Assembly (NCBI GenBank): GCA_963422465.1
Contig: OY730174.1
Coordinates: forward strand, 1,240,001-1,304,000
Direction: 5' to 3'
DNA from: Lichina pygmaea
Taxonomy: Eukaryota > Ascomycota > Lichinomycetes > Lichinales > Lichinaceae
Length of the DNA: 64,000 nucleotides
The notes beneath the pieces are model-generated. The model worked only from the letters and a program-made list of their open reading frames with translations. It did not search any database and had not been told where the DNA came from. Positions 48,710 through 60,316 of the stretch are shown here, piece by piece. The position numbers and the translations under genes are program-made. The stretch's first letter is position 1, and each line of letters starts with the position of its first letter.

Positions 48710-50262
48710 CGTCAAGAGTCGTTGCTGGGGGGGGGATTCGCCCAGGAAAATGAACGAATGCGACTCTGGAAAGCGGAAAGCAGGAAAGGACTGCACAGGA
48801 TCTGCCGCTAGCATTATGACAGGAGGAAGAGACAATGGCTTATATGGGAAGAGAGGCGCCTGAGCGCATCCGTGCCCTGACAGGCGACGACAGCCAAGGA
48901 GGAGGCGGGAGAGAGAAGATGAGAGCGACCGTTGCTCGGGTCGGATCGGCCATGTCGTCTGGATCTCCAATGTTTGACGGCAGGAGCGCGCGCCCTCTCC
49001 CATGTCCCACCCGGGGAAATGCCGGCAGCGACCATCCCGGAGGCGGACCGACGGACCGGTGGACCCGGCGGCCATCGCTCCGGTCGAGCTGGCGTTCGCG
49101 CAGAGGACCGGACGAGGAGGATCAAGACCCTAGCGCCGCATGGAGCCTAGGGCGTAGAGGGCGTCGCCGACCGACCGAGCGGCCGACGGGACATACCGTA
49201 TTGAGACATGGCTGTTTGTCCGCGGTGGAACCGTCCTATCGGAAAAAGCAAGCAGCGCAGCGTGGGAATAAACCAACAGCGTCGCTGGCGAACGAGGCGT
49301 GCGAGGCTGCGAGGCTGCGAGGCTGCGAGGCTGCGAGGCTGCAATGCAATCACACGGACTCGACCGGTAAGGTTAGCCCCGGCAGAGCGACCTCTGCAAT
49401 GTCCCCTATCAGCTCGCTTCGGACAGTTACCGCTGGCCATGATCGCTGATGTACGTACTTAGGACGACTCATCCCCGGCCACGGATCTTCGTCTTGTCCG
49501 AGATGCTCTGTCGTGGAGGCGTCCAGCGACGGACCAGCGAACGCGTGCGTCTCGTCCAGGTCGTCGCGGAGCCGTTCACCGATTGCGGTATCGACTAGGA
49601 CCGCCGCAGTACCATGGGTCTGTCGCCGGGACGCCGCGCCGACGGCCGTGCAAGCCGTCGCCGCCGTGCCATCCGCATTGACTTCGGGCCCCGACACCCC
49701 CACGCCAGCCGGCCTCGGATCAGGGCAGTGGAGGTTTCCATCCCGCCAACCTTCTCGGTGACGGACCAGCTGTCACGGCTCGCCGGTCCTGGGAGGCGTG
49801 GGTGCTGAAGCTCCGCGGGCCGTCGAGGGGCTCTGCTCCGTCCCATGATCCAGAGACGTACTCGAGCATCCGACGGCGAGTCCTTTCGCATCGGCCCTTC
49901 ACGACAGCCGAGAGACTCGGAGGACTCATCGGAGGCTTCTGGCCGAGTTTCATCACGATGAAAGCAGTGATCAACTCTTTGTTGATCTCGCCCATGCTCA
50001 ATCTCGTTCAAAAGTCTCTTTTGCCCGCGATCGAGGCCGGCAGCGGCGGGAACCAAGACGAGAGCTAAGTGGAAACGCTAAGGCAGCCATAGCAGAGGCG
50101 GTCCCATCGACGCTTGGCCATGGGGTGTCTGGAGCTGTCGCCGACCGTGCCTGCGTCCCCAATGAATACTCTCCCTTCCCCCCGAGCCCTTTCCATCCCA
50201 CCACCACCCATCCACTCGTCTCGTCACATCCTGCCACACTTGTACGCACAAGCAGTCTCGAC
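48710..50262. other. 1.5 kb divergent intergenic region
   Basis: It separates the rhodopsin-like gene (minus) from the permease (plus). An 8-base repeat (GAGGCTGC, about six copies) lies at 49298-49342. A plus-strand frame ending at 50068 contains a hydrophobic helix (MKAVINSLLISPMLNLV) and might be part of a small unrecognised gene, but start and introns are unclear. Confidence 0.4.
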
Positions 50263-50866
50263 ATGGAACAGCTGCCGGTAGTTGCCAGGGGCGACGAGAA
50301 GAGAGCCGTCGACTCGGACGTCACGTCTTCATCGCGCGGAGACGGTCCGGACGACGGCCTCATCAATGCATCCGGCCATCGTCAAGAGCTCGAGCGGAAC
50401 TTCAGCCTTGTGAGCATGTGCAGCTATGCCATCACCGCAGGCAATACCTGGGTGTCATTGGGTGGGAGCATCGTGCGTCTTCCCCGTTCCCCCCCCCCTT
50501 GCTCGGCTCTCTCCACCTCGCCCAAGGGGCCTCCTCCCTCGCTGGCCGCCTTCTCGACCTAGTAGTCGCGGCGCGTGGCACTGACGAGACATGTCGGGCA
50601 GACCATCGCCATCTACAATGGTGGGTGACCGGCAGCTCGTCCCCCGGCTGACGCCCCACTCGGGCTGGTTGATGACTTGCTGACTCGTGACATCGAAAAG
50701 GCGGCCCGCCGGGCGTCATCTACGAATTGTAGTCCCCTCCCTCTTTTCATTGGGGGCGATCGCGCGCTGACTTACGGACCGTAGCATTGCCGTATCGGTC
50801 TTCTACTGGCTCATCGCCGCTTCCATTGCCGAACTGGCCTCGGCAATGCCGACTGCAGCCGGGGGT

Positions 50867-50905
<39 letters not shown>

Positions 50906-52368
50906 CTGTCGCGCCTGTCGCGCCTGTCGCGCGACGCCCGGTCGGAGCATCTCCGCAGCGCTGACGCCACCGAGCAGTGTACCATTGGGCGTCTGTCACG
51001 GCCGGGCGCCACGGCCGCGTCGTCGGCTTCTTCGCCGGCTGGTGGAACTTCCTCGGCTGGCTCTTCGCCCTGGCCTCGGTCTGTCAGATCGTCGGGGCGC
51101 AGACGGTGTCGATGTACGCCGCCTTCAACCCGGACTTTGTCGCGCGGCAATGGCATGTCTTCGTGAGCTTCCTCGCCATCACCTGGGTCTCGTGCGCCAT
51201 AGTCCTCTTCGCCAACCGCATCGTGCCCTTCATCGAGTCGCTCGGCGGCTTCTTCACCCTCGTCGGCGTCTTCGTCACCATCGTCGTGTGCGCGTCGATG
51301 CCGGCCGTCAACGGCCGGGGCCACGCCTCGAATGACTTTGTCTGGCGCGACTGGGTCAACTCGACGGGCTATTCGAGCAACGGCTTCGTCTTCCTCCTCG
51401 GCATGCTCAACGGCGCATTTGCCGTCGGCACCCCGGACATCACGTCGCATCTCGCCGAGGAGATACCCAAGTACGTCGTCTACGTCGCGAGACGTGTGGT
51501 CTTCCCACGATCGACCCTGTAGTTCCAGCCGTCCGTCGCGGACGGGCGACGGTACCGCGGTCACCCGTGGCCTCTGACCCGCCGGCTGACCGACGCCTGT
51601 AGACCCAGCATGAACATCCCCAAGGCCATCCTGGCGCAGTTCATCATCGGCTTCTTCACGACGCTGTGCTACGTCATCACCATCTTCTACGGCATCTTCG
51701 ACCTCGACCTCGTGCTCGAGGAGGGCAGCCGGTACTTCCCGCTCGCGGCCATCTACCGACAGGCCACGGGCTCGGCCGGCGGCACGCTGGGCCTCATCAT
51801 CCTGTCGTTCCTGCCGCTCTTCATCGCCTGCATCGGCCTGTACCTGACCGCGAGCCGCACCTTCTGGACGCTCGCGCGCGACAAGGCCACGCCCTTCAGC
51901 GCCTTCTTCAGCCGGGTCAGCCCGAAGCACCGCAACCCGGCCAACGCCATCGTCTTCTGCGCCGTGCTGTCGACCGTGCTCGGCTGCATCTACGTCGGCT
52001 CGACCACGGCCTTCTCGGCCTTTGTCGGCTCCTTCGTCGTGCTGACGACGCTTTCGTACCTCGCCGCCATCCTGCCGCACCTGCTCTCGCGCCGCTCCAA
52101 CGTCACGCCCGGCCGGTTCTGGATGCCGGCGCCGGTCGGCTACGCCGTCTCGGCCGTCGCGTCGCTCTACATCGCCGCCTTCATCGTCATCTTCTGCTTC
52201 CCCTTCAGCCTGCCGGTCACGCCGGAGGCCATGAACTACAGCTCGCTCATCGCCGGCGGGCTCACCCTCTTCGTGGCCGCCTTCTGGTTCTGGCGTCGCA
52301 AGACCTACGTCGGGCCCAAGCAGGTGCGGCTTGCGGACAATGGCATCTTTGCCAAGGACGCCATCTGA
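50263..52368 (+). CDS. amino acid/GABA/choline-type permease (APC superfamily)
   Basis: Six exons: 50263-50472, 50602-50620, 50701-50728, 50785-50864, 50978-51470 and 51603-52368, giving 531 residues. It is a proton-coupled plasma membrane transporter of the fungal amino acid/choline permease group (Uga4/Hnm1-like), with about 12 predicted membrane helices. The first conserved stretch (MCSYAITAGNTWVSLGGSI, then TIAIYNGGPPGVIYE) is assembled from exons of 210, 19 and 28 bases. Next come IAELASAMPTAAG, VYHWASVTAG and FFAGWWNFLGWLF. The later segments EEIPK, PSMNIPKAILAQF and ASRTFWTLARDKATPF are typical. Intron 4 contains a CT repeat near 50873-50898. Both termini are short and cytosolic. The substrate cannot be decided from sequence alone. 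An ATG at 50125 is in frame, but the one used gives the normal N-terminal length. Confidence 0.9.
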
Positions 52369-53087
52369 ACGGCTGGTGTTTTCTGGCGCGGTGGCGGGCT
52401 GTCTACCGACAGCTCATGTGTTCTGCTAGCATGTGAGAGCACTTGACGACTTTCTCTACGTCTCTCATTTGGTGGAGGCGGACAAATTGCCTTGATTCCT
52501 GCTGCAACTCGGATCACATCACCAGGCAGGTGAACAGAAAGTTGCGCACACAGAGACGTCTTATCGATCTACAGTTACCGTACTGTACGCAACACACCAC
52601 TCGTACCGAAGTACTACGGTACTGGTACGACTATGCGGCTCTCGATCTTGAACAATCACGTTGCGTGATCCTTCATTGTTTTCATTCGTTCAGATCTCTC
52701 GTTGCGGCCCTAGGCCGCTTCTGCAGGCCATGTCCATAGGTCACTCCTGCATGCCACTCCTGCAAATCACACTTTCTCTACCCAGCTTCTTCTCCAGGCC
52801 GCACATTCTCCAAGCCAGGCATCTTCCACGTCGGGACGCTTGCTAGGACCCGCCACGGCAGGGTGCCCATCCCGCCACTCCCGCCACACCACGGGGTGGC
52901 AGCCGTCGGTGCTGTAGGTATATACGAGTAGATCGCTCGCTTCATCATGATCGTTTCATCTACATGGCCATCTGCATACACCTGTGTTGACCACGACGAT
53001 CCGGTAGCAACACCTAATCATCTTGATTGGAGATCTTCCAAAAGGACCACCCTTCTCAAATCCACCGACGAGCCTGGTAGATCCGCC
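52369..53087. other. 3' flank of the permease gene
   Basis: No gene recognised. A palindromic cluster with GTACTACGGTACTGGTAC lies near 52611-52630. Confidence 0.4.
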
Positions 53088-53271
53088 AGCCACCAGCCAC
53101 CGGCCACCGGCCACCGGCCACCAGCCACCGGCCACCAGCCACCGGCCACCAGCCACCGGCCACCAGCCACCGGCCACCAGCCACCGGCCACCAGCCACCG
53201 GCCACCAGCCACCGGCCACCAGCCACCGGCCACCAGCCACCGGCCACCAGCCACCGGCCACCAGCCACCGG
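53088..53271. repeat. 14-bp minisatellite
   Basis: About 13 copies of CCACCAGCCACCGG, built from alternating 7-base subunits CCACCAG and CCACCGG; the first copies have an irregular order. The array has no stop codon in several frames on both strands, so it produces apparent proteins (HQPPATS or GGWWPVA repeats) that are not genes. Confidence 0.95.
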
Positions 53272-53515
53272 AAGACCGTAGATGCTAAACCTCAGTCGCC
53301 ATCCAAGGACTGACCTCCCAAGCCTCTCAACCCGGCTGCTCCCAGCCACAAGACAACTGCCTTGCAGCCGTAGAACCCTACGGTGGCTGCTTCGTCGCTC
53401 GATCTAGAAGTCTCTGCTTCGCATTGTCCCCATCACCACTGTTGTCCATTGTTCTTTTGTCTCTGTCCGTACTCGTACGTAGTACGGAGTACGAGTAAGG
53501 GAGCCCGGCACGTGC

Positions 53516-53985
53516 CCGGCAGGCGCTTAGCTGGGCCTGCGGGCTGACTAAGCAGGTCGCGTGCAGCCCCGACCTTATGTAGATATTCGTATTGCGAGTC
53601 ACGAGGTGTTGGGCTGGTGCCCAAGACAGTGTGGTTCAGCCCACTCTGTGGCCAACTTGTGCCCGACTGCGCGTGACATCGAGTTTGGTCAAGACATCTT
53701 TTGGAGACTGTCTACACTACAGTATGTAAATGTAACTCTACTTGTATATGTTCCGTACAGCTGAGTCGTGACATGGTGAGCCAGCTCACCTCCCAGCTAC
53801 AAAGTCTGCCATCAGCTGCTATTCTTCTTAAGTAATGCGACGGAAGCAGAGTCACAGCAACAGCAGCAAGTTGATGATGTATCGATCCTCCGGACTAACC
53901 CCAAGGTAGATTTTGTATGAAGGTGTAGTGCAGCTGCACCCCGCGCCTGCCTACTTAGTCAGAATCTAACTGACTAAGCGCCCGG
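53516..53985. mobile_element. 470-bp element with inverted terminal repeats
   Basis: The left end is GGCAGGCGCTTAGCTGGGCC followed by GACTAAGCAGGTCGCGTGCAG. The right end, reversed, is CCGGGCGCTTAGTCAGTTAG followed by GACTAAGTAGGCAGGCGCGG. The arms match over about 50 bases with small gaps. The same end sequence occurs at 43246-43290 and, partly, at 40413. No coding capacity seen; non-autonomous DNA transposon is the likely identity. Flanking duplication not resolved. Confidence 0.6.
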
Positions 53986-55455
53986 TCGAGCCAGTGGTTG
54001 GGTAGTTCCGGCTCAGAGGTGGGCTTTGCTTGGCTGGGCCGCCTCAGAGAAAGTGGGGCAGGCATCTACTCCGTACAGTACTTCCGTAAGATGATTGCAT
54101 TTCTCTCCCCAACCCAAAAGGTAAGACAACACTTCCAGGTGGTATTCTCGACTTATGACTGTTGAGTTCAGAAGTGTTTAGCTGCGAGGCTGATGGTGCC
54201 TTGATGGGATCACTGACGGTGTGACTACAAGCACGAGGGGACCGTGTCTCCGGGGAGTCGACAGTAGTACGACAGATGACGCTGTAGTCAGGAAGATGCT
54301 AAGCACAACAGCCAGTAATATCCACATACTGTACGGAGTACGACAAGCCGACTACGGCTACACTCGACCGTGACGGGGGGGGGGGGGGGGGGCACCCCTA
54401 CAGAGCATGGACAACTTCCTAGGGCAGCAAGACAATCAATTGCTCCCTAGTACGTCTCCGTCTCAGAGATGAACCCCGCGATCTTTCTAGCTAGGAAGCG
54501 AATATCGCTTTTGTGCGTCTACGGAGCAATATTTTTCCGCTCCGAGGGCCGCTTAGTCTTCGACCCCCTAACAGCTGTGGACGTTTAGGAGAACATCGGT
54601 CTGGTGGTGATCAGACAACTGGCCATCTCAGAGGAGGTCGGACGATCGCCCGGTAGTCTATCAGATGTCGCGTGATCTACAGTACGGAAGTACTTAGTCA
54701 GCATGACACCAGGGGTCATGTGACTGGTGTGTGAGACACGACCCGCTGGTGCCGGTCGCTCCTCACATTAGCTGCTCTGGCTTGATGGTCTGTCTTTTTC
54801 GAGTGTCTCTAGAAGATGTCGGTGACGAATCTGATCATCTGCATTGCTTGATTGTCCATCTTCTTCTTGGTGTAGTGTCTGCAGTGGCATCTTTTTGAAG
54901 AGCCCCGCCACACTCTCTCCCCCCCTCTCTTACAGCCCAAGTTGTATGTTACGTAAGTTTTACTCCGTAATCTACAAGGCAGCCACGATACAAGGTACAG
55001 AAGAAGTAACGTGAGTAGAAGCCGGCACCAAGGCTCCAAAGCTCAGTATTTATGACTCTATACCGACTCGGCGGCCTACTAAGAGTCTGTATACGAGTAG
55101 TCCGTCTGCTAACACCATGTCCGCGACATAGCGGCCAGCAGTCACCATGCTGACAAAGCAGCTCCGGCACGTGATCTGGCTGTGGCTCGTCGGCACTTTC
55201 ACACACGTAAGATACGTAACTGTGCGTACGTACGTAAGAAGTACAGGGTCAGTAGACGATCGCATCGGCAAGTCTGAAATCGATGTTTCATTTCATTCCA
55301 AGTCCCCCCCCTTTTTCCCTTTTTCCTCCAAAGATGCTTCTTGCTGGCTTGCTTGCGTTCTTCTAAAAGCTTATCAATACGATCGATATCGGTCGCCGCA
55401 TGCTAAATGATCCAAAGATGACTTTTTGTCTTTTCCTCCGGAGTTCTCCCCCCGA
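53986..55455. other. 1.5 kb without a recognised gene
   Basis: Contains a G homopolymer (about 54376-54391) and GTACGTACG palindromes near 55205-55240. No protein family recognised. Confidence 0.45.
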
Positions 55456-55516
55456 CGAAGACGACGACGACGACGACGACAACGACGACGACGACAACGA
55501 CGACGACAACGACGAC

Positions 55517-55548
<32 letters not shown>

Positions 55549-55630
55549 CAACGACGACGACGACAATGACGACGACGACAACGACGACCCCGACAACGAC
55601 GACGACGACAACGACGACGACCCCGACACC
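55456..55630. repeat. GAC/AAC triplet repeat beside a stop codon
   Basis: About 170 bases of GAC triplets with AAC interruptions. It ends within about 10 bases of the stop codon of the oxygenase gene on the minus strand, so it lies in that gene's 3' UTR (read there as GTC/GTT). Confidence 0.9.
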
Positions 55631-55637
55631 CTCCGAC

Positions 55638-56708
55638 TCAGATGTATACGCGCTGCAACCACCGGTCCGTGCCGTCGTAGCGTGGCTCGAAACACGTGCG
55701 ACCGTGGGCGACCTTGCGGTTGTTGATCAGCAGCAGGCTGCCCGGTTCGAGCGCGATGGATCGCATAACGTCCGGTCGATGCAGCATCCGCTGGAACCGG
55801 TCTAGCGCCTGACGGGCCCGTGGCTCGAGCGCCTCCATGCCGGGAAAGTGGCAGATCAGCGTGGCGGCGTCGGATTCGGGGTCGAGCTCGACCACCGGTC
55901 GCGGTCGCGACCACCTCTCGCCGCCCATGGCGCGGTGGTGCGACGACGGCGACGGCACGACGAAGACCGGTCTCTGCAGCTCCGCCACGTCGGCGGCATC
56001 CATCTCGGACAGCACCGACCGCACGTCGACGACCAGCGTGCGGGCTCGCCGGTCGTGGTCCTGGCGCAGACAGCACAGCGCCAGGTAGTCGGGTCGGCGG
56101 TCAAAGTACGCGTTCTCGACGTGCAGGTTCAGCTCGGCCGTGCTCGACTCGTTGCTCTGCGCCCTCTCGCGCTGTCGGACCGGGTAGACGTCGTGGATGA
56201 CGGCGCCGTCCTTCTCGCTGGCGTAGCCGAACGGCTCGCCCAGCAGCCGGGCCACGCCGGTGAGACAGCCCTCGCTCGCGAACGAGCCCTTGTCGGGGCT
56301 GCGCGCGCCGTCGGTCGGCGTCGCCGGCAGGACGGCGTCGACGGGGAGGCCGGTGACGACCAGCGCGCCGGGAGCGCGCCGGCTCGAGCCAAAGTCGCGA
56401 ATCGCCGCCGTCAGCGCCGGCGGCAGATTGGAGACGACGGCATCGGACGAGACGCGGCAGTGGCCGTCGAAGTCGGTCGACGGAGGCGGCACCGCCCCGA
56501 GCGCGGCCAGCAAGCGAGCGCGGCAGTCGGTGGGGATCGCCAGCACCCTGACCGGCTCCGGACGGGGCGGGCGCGCCGGCGCGGCCGCGACAGCGGCGAC
56601 GGCGGCGGCGGCAGCAGCCGAGGCCAACCTTCGCGGGGGGGTCGCCCACTGTTTCGGTCGAAGCGAGCTCAGGTGGTTCCAGCCGTGGCCGGCTCGAGTG
56701 ACGATCAT
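55638..56708 (-). CDS. Fe(II)/2-oxoglutarate oxygenase, clavaminate synthase/AsnO-VioC-like
   Basis: A single exon of 356 residues. The facial triad is His196-x-Glu198 (LNLHVENAYF) and distal His335 (NNRKVAHGRTCF). Arg349 in DGTDRWLQR is the likely 2-oxoglutarate-binding residue. The HxE (rather than HxD) triad and the C-terminal HGR..RYDGTDRWLQR signature match the clavaminate synthase-like group. In bacteria this group includes asparagine, arginine and related amino acid beta-hydroxylases. Ascomycetes also carry members, but they are less common. The first 50 residues are an Ala/Pro-rich extension with several Arg, possibly a mitochondrial presequence. The gene has no intron and very high GC, which would fit transfer from bacteria but does not prove it. 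The frame stops right after RVYI, slightly shorter than some bacterial relatives. Confidence 0.82.
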   Translation of the reverse strand: MIVTRAGHGWNHLSSLRPKQWATPPRRLASAAAAAAVAAVAAAPARPPRPEPVRVLAIPTDCRARLLAALGAVPPPSTDFDGHCRVSSDAVVSNLPPALTAAIRDFGSSRRAPGALVVTGLPVDAVLPATPTDGARSPDKGSFASEGCLTGVARLLGEPFGYASEKDGAVIHDVYPVRQRERAQSNESSTAELNLHVENAYFDRRPDYLALCCLRQDHDRRARTLVVDVRSVLSEMDAADVAELQRPVFVVPSPSSHHRAMGGERWSRPRPVVELDPESDAATLICHFPGMEALEPRARQALDRFQRMLHRPDVMRSIALEPGSLLLINNRKVAHGRTCFEPRYDGTDRWLQRVYI

Positions 56709-57267
56709 GCCTCGTAGCCGGACGCGGAAGCTTATACGGCAATCGTACCTGTACGATACGCTTATATCAAGCCCCGGTTCGGTTCGGGGCTAGTTTCGAA
56801 GCGGACTGGGTGCGAGTCTGTGTGTCCGTGAGGGTGTGCGGCTGTGAAGGTGTGTGGGTGGGTGGGTGTTGATATGGAGGAGAGGAGGATGATGCTGTCG
56901 CGACGTCGTGCCTGCTGAATAACAGCGAAGCCGATGCAGGCCCTCTGGCCGTTTCTGAGATTGGCACTTCTCCAGCGCCCGGGTGTCACCATCCGTCGAC
57001 GGACGTCGAGAAAAGTAACCGCGGCCAGTATCACAAAAAAAAAAGTGGTTTTTGGGGAGCTCATGGCCGGCGACTGGTCTGGCCGGTCATCGGGTGTCGG
57101 TCGTTGGAGATACACATGCATCTCTCACAATCTCTGATGCCTCTTCGCATCTTCCCCTGAAAGTCTCCAGCGCCAGGACAAGCCCTTGTCTCAAGTGCCC
57201 GGGCTCCGTCTTGTACGGAGTACTCCCTACGACACCTGGCGTTTGTTGGCCATTGCAAGTGTTTTTT

Positions 57268-57299
<32 letters not shown>

Positions 57300-59045
57300 T
57301 TTCTCTTTCCTTCCCTCATTCCTTCCTTCCTCTCCTCAACTCCGTCTTCGCTCCCCCCCCCCCCCCCCCCCCCCCCCTCTCCCTTCTCCCTCCGTCCTTC
57401 GTTGATACAGGCGCAAGATTGGATCAATCAGATGTTACGTACTTCCGTACGTACAGATATTTTTCGATCGGTCACGTCACGTCATGTTACGTTACGTTGA
57501 GCGATCTTGTGTTGCGTATATCTGTACGTTACGTATGGTATAAGCGCAATGTTCTGTACTCCGTACAAGGGCTGAAGAGGTCACAGTCAACTTTTTTTTT
57601 TTTCTTTCCCCCCCCCCCCCCCCCACGGTGTTCACTCATCCCTGCGGTCGCCGCCATCACCGCCATCACTACCAAGCCACCGCAAAGCCACCTTTCTGAT
57701 CCTACCGAGTAACACAGGCACATCCAACCCTCTGCGATGAAGCTGCTCATCTTGGCTAGCCAATTTCCGTTGCGGCTTGGGCAGGCTTCAGGAGTCATAG
57801 AATATATATATATACATGTATATATATATATATTCTTTTGGGGAGAGGGAGGGGGGGGGGGGGGGGGAATACTCCATACACACACACCCTGGTAACGTCA
57901 AGGAAGCAGGACAGGGTCTTGTCAGGCATCGCGACTTGGCGCAGGTTCCAATTTCCGCTGATATACCTCACGGCAATCGCAAGCCAGTGACTCCCGCCGC
58001 CTCTCAAGCTCCTTTCTCCGTCAATCTCTCCCTTCCTCGGATGGCGTCCTAGATCTATCTTCTCTTGGGATCTCTTTCGTCGTCACGCCCTATATGTCGT
58101 CCTATGCGGACACGTCCGAGCACGTCATCTAGCCTTCCTTCCTTGCCGTCTACGTCCTTGCCGTCTACGTCCTTGCCCGTCGACTTCCTTGCCGTCGACC
58201 GGGGGAGACGGGCAGCAAGCAAGCAAATCACAGCACGAGGGAGTAGGAAGCCAGACGAGGAAAGACCCAAATGCCCCGTAGCTGTCCATGTGAGAGGCTA
58301 ACTTATGGTCCGCGCGATCAAAGGACTCGAGACTGGGCATCCCGTCAACTGGCACTCCGTCCTCCAGATTCCATCTCCCCATATGCTTCCATCGTCCCGC
58401 CCAAGCCCAAAGGAGGCAGTATGCATGTACACACGCATCACCTTCGACGCCCTCCCATCATCGTCACCCGTCAACAATACAGTTACACAAATGCTCTGCT
58501 ACAGCCATACATACATACATAAACACATACACACATGCATACATACATACACACATATATACTGTAGCGTCCTTGTGGGAATTTCCACGCCTTACGTCAC
58601 TCTGCGCAAAGAATATGCCGTGGTCGACGAAGGAACGAGCAATTATCATGATGTACTTTGTCCGCCGCTCGCCGCCAGGCCGCGCCCGCCCCCCCCCCCC
58701 CCCCCCCCCCCCGACGGCTGGCTGCATCGGGATTTCCGTTCCAGACCTCGTCGCTGCCGAGTGTGTCCCGTGGTCCGTCCAGTAAATCTCCTCAGGGCTC
58801 CGTAAGGCGTTGGTTGGGGGTGGGGTGGTAGTGGTGGCGACGGGACATGATGGCGTTACACCGATCGAGACACTGCCGAGACTGCCGAGCTGCGACGTCG
58901 GTGCCGCCTGGCAAATGGCATGGCGTGGCATGGCAAAGGCAAGAAACGGAAAAGGGGAGAACTGCGGTTACCCCTGATGCCGTTCTATAAAAGGTACAGG
59001 GGTAGACACCGCCGCTTGGACATCGCGCCGCGTCGTCGTCTCCCG
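56709..59045. other. 2.3 kb region, simple repeats only
   Basis: Holds a TTTC repeat (57270-57297), a C homopolymer of about 25 (57353-57377), a second C run (57609-57624), an AT repeat (57803-57833), a G run (57851-57867), CATACATA repeats (58508-58560) and another C run (58690-58712). No gene is recognisable. It includes the promoter of the oxygenase gene. Confidence 0.55.
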
Positions 59046-60316
59046 TCACCCTTCATCCTGGTACAGCTTCGAGATCATCTCGACCGTCGTGTTGCCGCCG
59101 CTGAGCACGACGCCGACGTCCCACCCGTCGCCTGCCTCGTGCTCGACCGTGCTCCGAAAGTCCTCGTTGTACAGCACCACGGCCAGGGCCACGGCCGCGG
59201 ACGGCTCGACCACCACCTTGAGCTGCTCCATGAGCACCCTCATGGCCGACTTGATCTGCGCCTCGCTCGCGCCGTACACGCCGCCCACCTTGGTCCGGTC
59301 GGAGATGACCAGCCACGGGAGCTCGGCCACGGGCTGTCGCAGGCCGTCGGCGATCGTCAGCGACTTCACCGTGTCGATGCGGCGTCCCGCCGCCAGGCCA
59401 CGTCGACAGTCGTCCGCGCCTTCGAACGACGGCTCGGCGCCAAAGACGCGCGTCGGCGATCCCGACCCGTGGTACGTCGCGACGCCGGCGTTGAGACCGC
59501 CGCAGCCGACGGCCGTGATGACGGCGTCCAGCGGCCCTGCTCCGTGATCGGCCAGCTTGGCGTCGCCGTCCGCCCTCGAGCGGCCGAGCACGCCGAGGTG
59601 CGGACTCGCCTCGAGGAGCGCCCGGGTCTGCTCCTCGAGCTCCAGGGCCGTGGTGCCCTGGCCAAGGATGATGTCGACGTGGTTGGCCGACGACACGAAG
59701 AAGGCGCCCGTCTCGTCGATGACCCGTTTGGCCACGGCGTCGCGTTCTTGGCTGGTCGGGCCGCTGAACACGATCGTTGCGCCGTACGACTCCGTGGCCT
59801 CGATCTTGGACCGGATCGCGATGGCCGGCATCACGACCCAGACCGGTATGCCCAACGTACGGGCCGCCAAAGCCAGAGCCTGGCCGTGGTTGCCTGCATC
59901 GACGTCAGTCATCGAGCCCCGGCCTGGACGGCCCCTTCTCGACCGAGTGTGGCCGGGTGTGGGATCCGGGTTGCCGCCGTACCGGCACTGTGCGTGACCA
60001 CGCCCCGTCTCTTCAGCGCTGCGCTCCCCACCGCGGGGACCAGTCGCAACAGCGCGTGGAATGCGCCCCGTATCTTGAACGCCCCGGTCCGCTGGAAATT
60101 CTCGCACTTGAAGAAGATATTCATCTTGGGCGATGCCGGTTCTTGGCCCTCATACTCGGTGCCCACCAGGGCCTCGGCCGTCTGTGGGGTCGAAGCGATG
60201 CGGTTGAGACGCTGGGACGTCAGCACCGGTGTCCGATGGACATGGTCTTTGATCAGGTCGTAGGCGGAGACGACGCCGTCCTTGGTGAGAGGTGCGGCTT
60301 CCAATACATGGGCCAT
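59046..60316 (-). CDS. PLP-dependent serine/threo-3-hydroxyaspartate ammonia-lyase (SRY1-like)
   Basis: Two exons, 59983-60316 and 59046-59893, giving 393 residues. It belongs to fold-type II PLP enzymes. The Schiff-base lysine is Lys81 in ENFQRTGAFKIRGA. The substrate loop, completed by splicing, is HSAGNHGQALALA, and the phosphate-binding glycine loop is AVGCGGLNAG. The C-terminal metal-site region (EPSAAVALA) and GVVLSGGNTT are also typical. Close relatives are yeast Sry1 (threo-3-hydroxyaspartate dehydratase) and serine racemase/dehydratase. They convert hydroxy-amino acids to oxoacids and ammonia in the cytosol. Which substrate applies cannot be decided here. An insertion after ASTPQTAEAL carries Gly/Glu-rich residues. 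The 89-bp intron has GTACGG..GCAG ends. The oxygenase gene 2.3 kb downstream has the same orientation. Confidence 0.88.

Noticed and set aside
49802-50068. Possible small gene upstream of the permease
   Set aside because: It has one hydrophobic helix, but no ATG at a convincing position, no clear splice sites and no family; mentioned only as part of the intergenic entry.
50803-52080. Minus-strand frame of about 425 codons opposite the permease
   Set aside because: Antisense shadow, rich in Arg/Glu/Gly; the permease on the plus strand has clear membrane segments.
52947-53349. Repeat proteins (PPATGHQ and GGWWPVA types)
   Set aside because: They are products of the minisatellite read in several frames, not genes.
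58920-60263. Plus-strand frame of about 447 codons opposite the ammonia-lyase
   Set aside because: Antisense shadow of a well-supported PLP enzyme gene.
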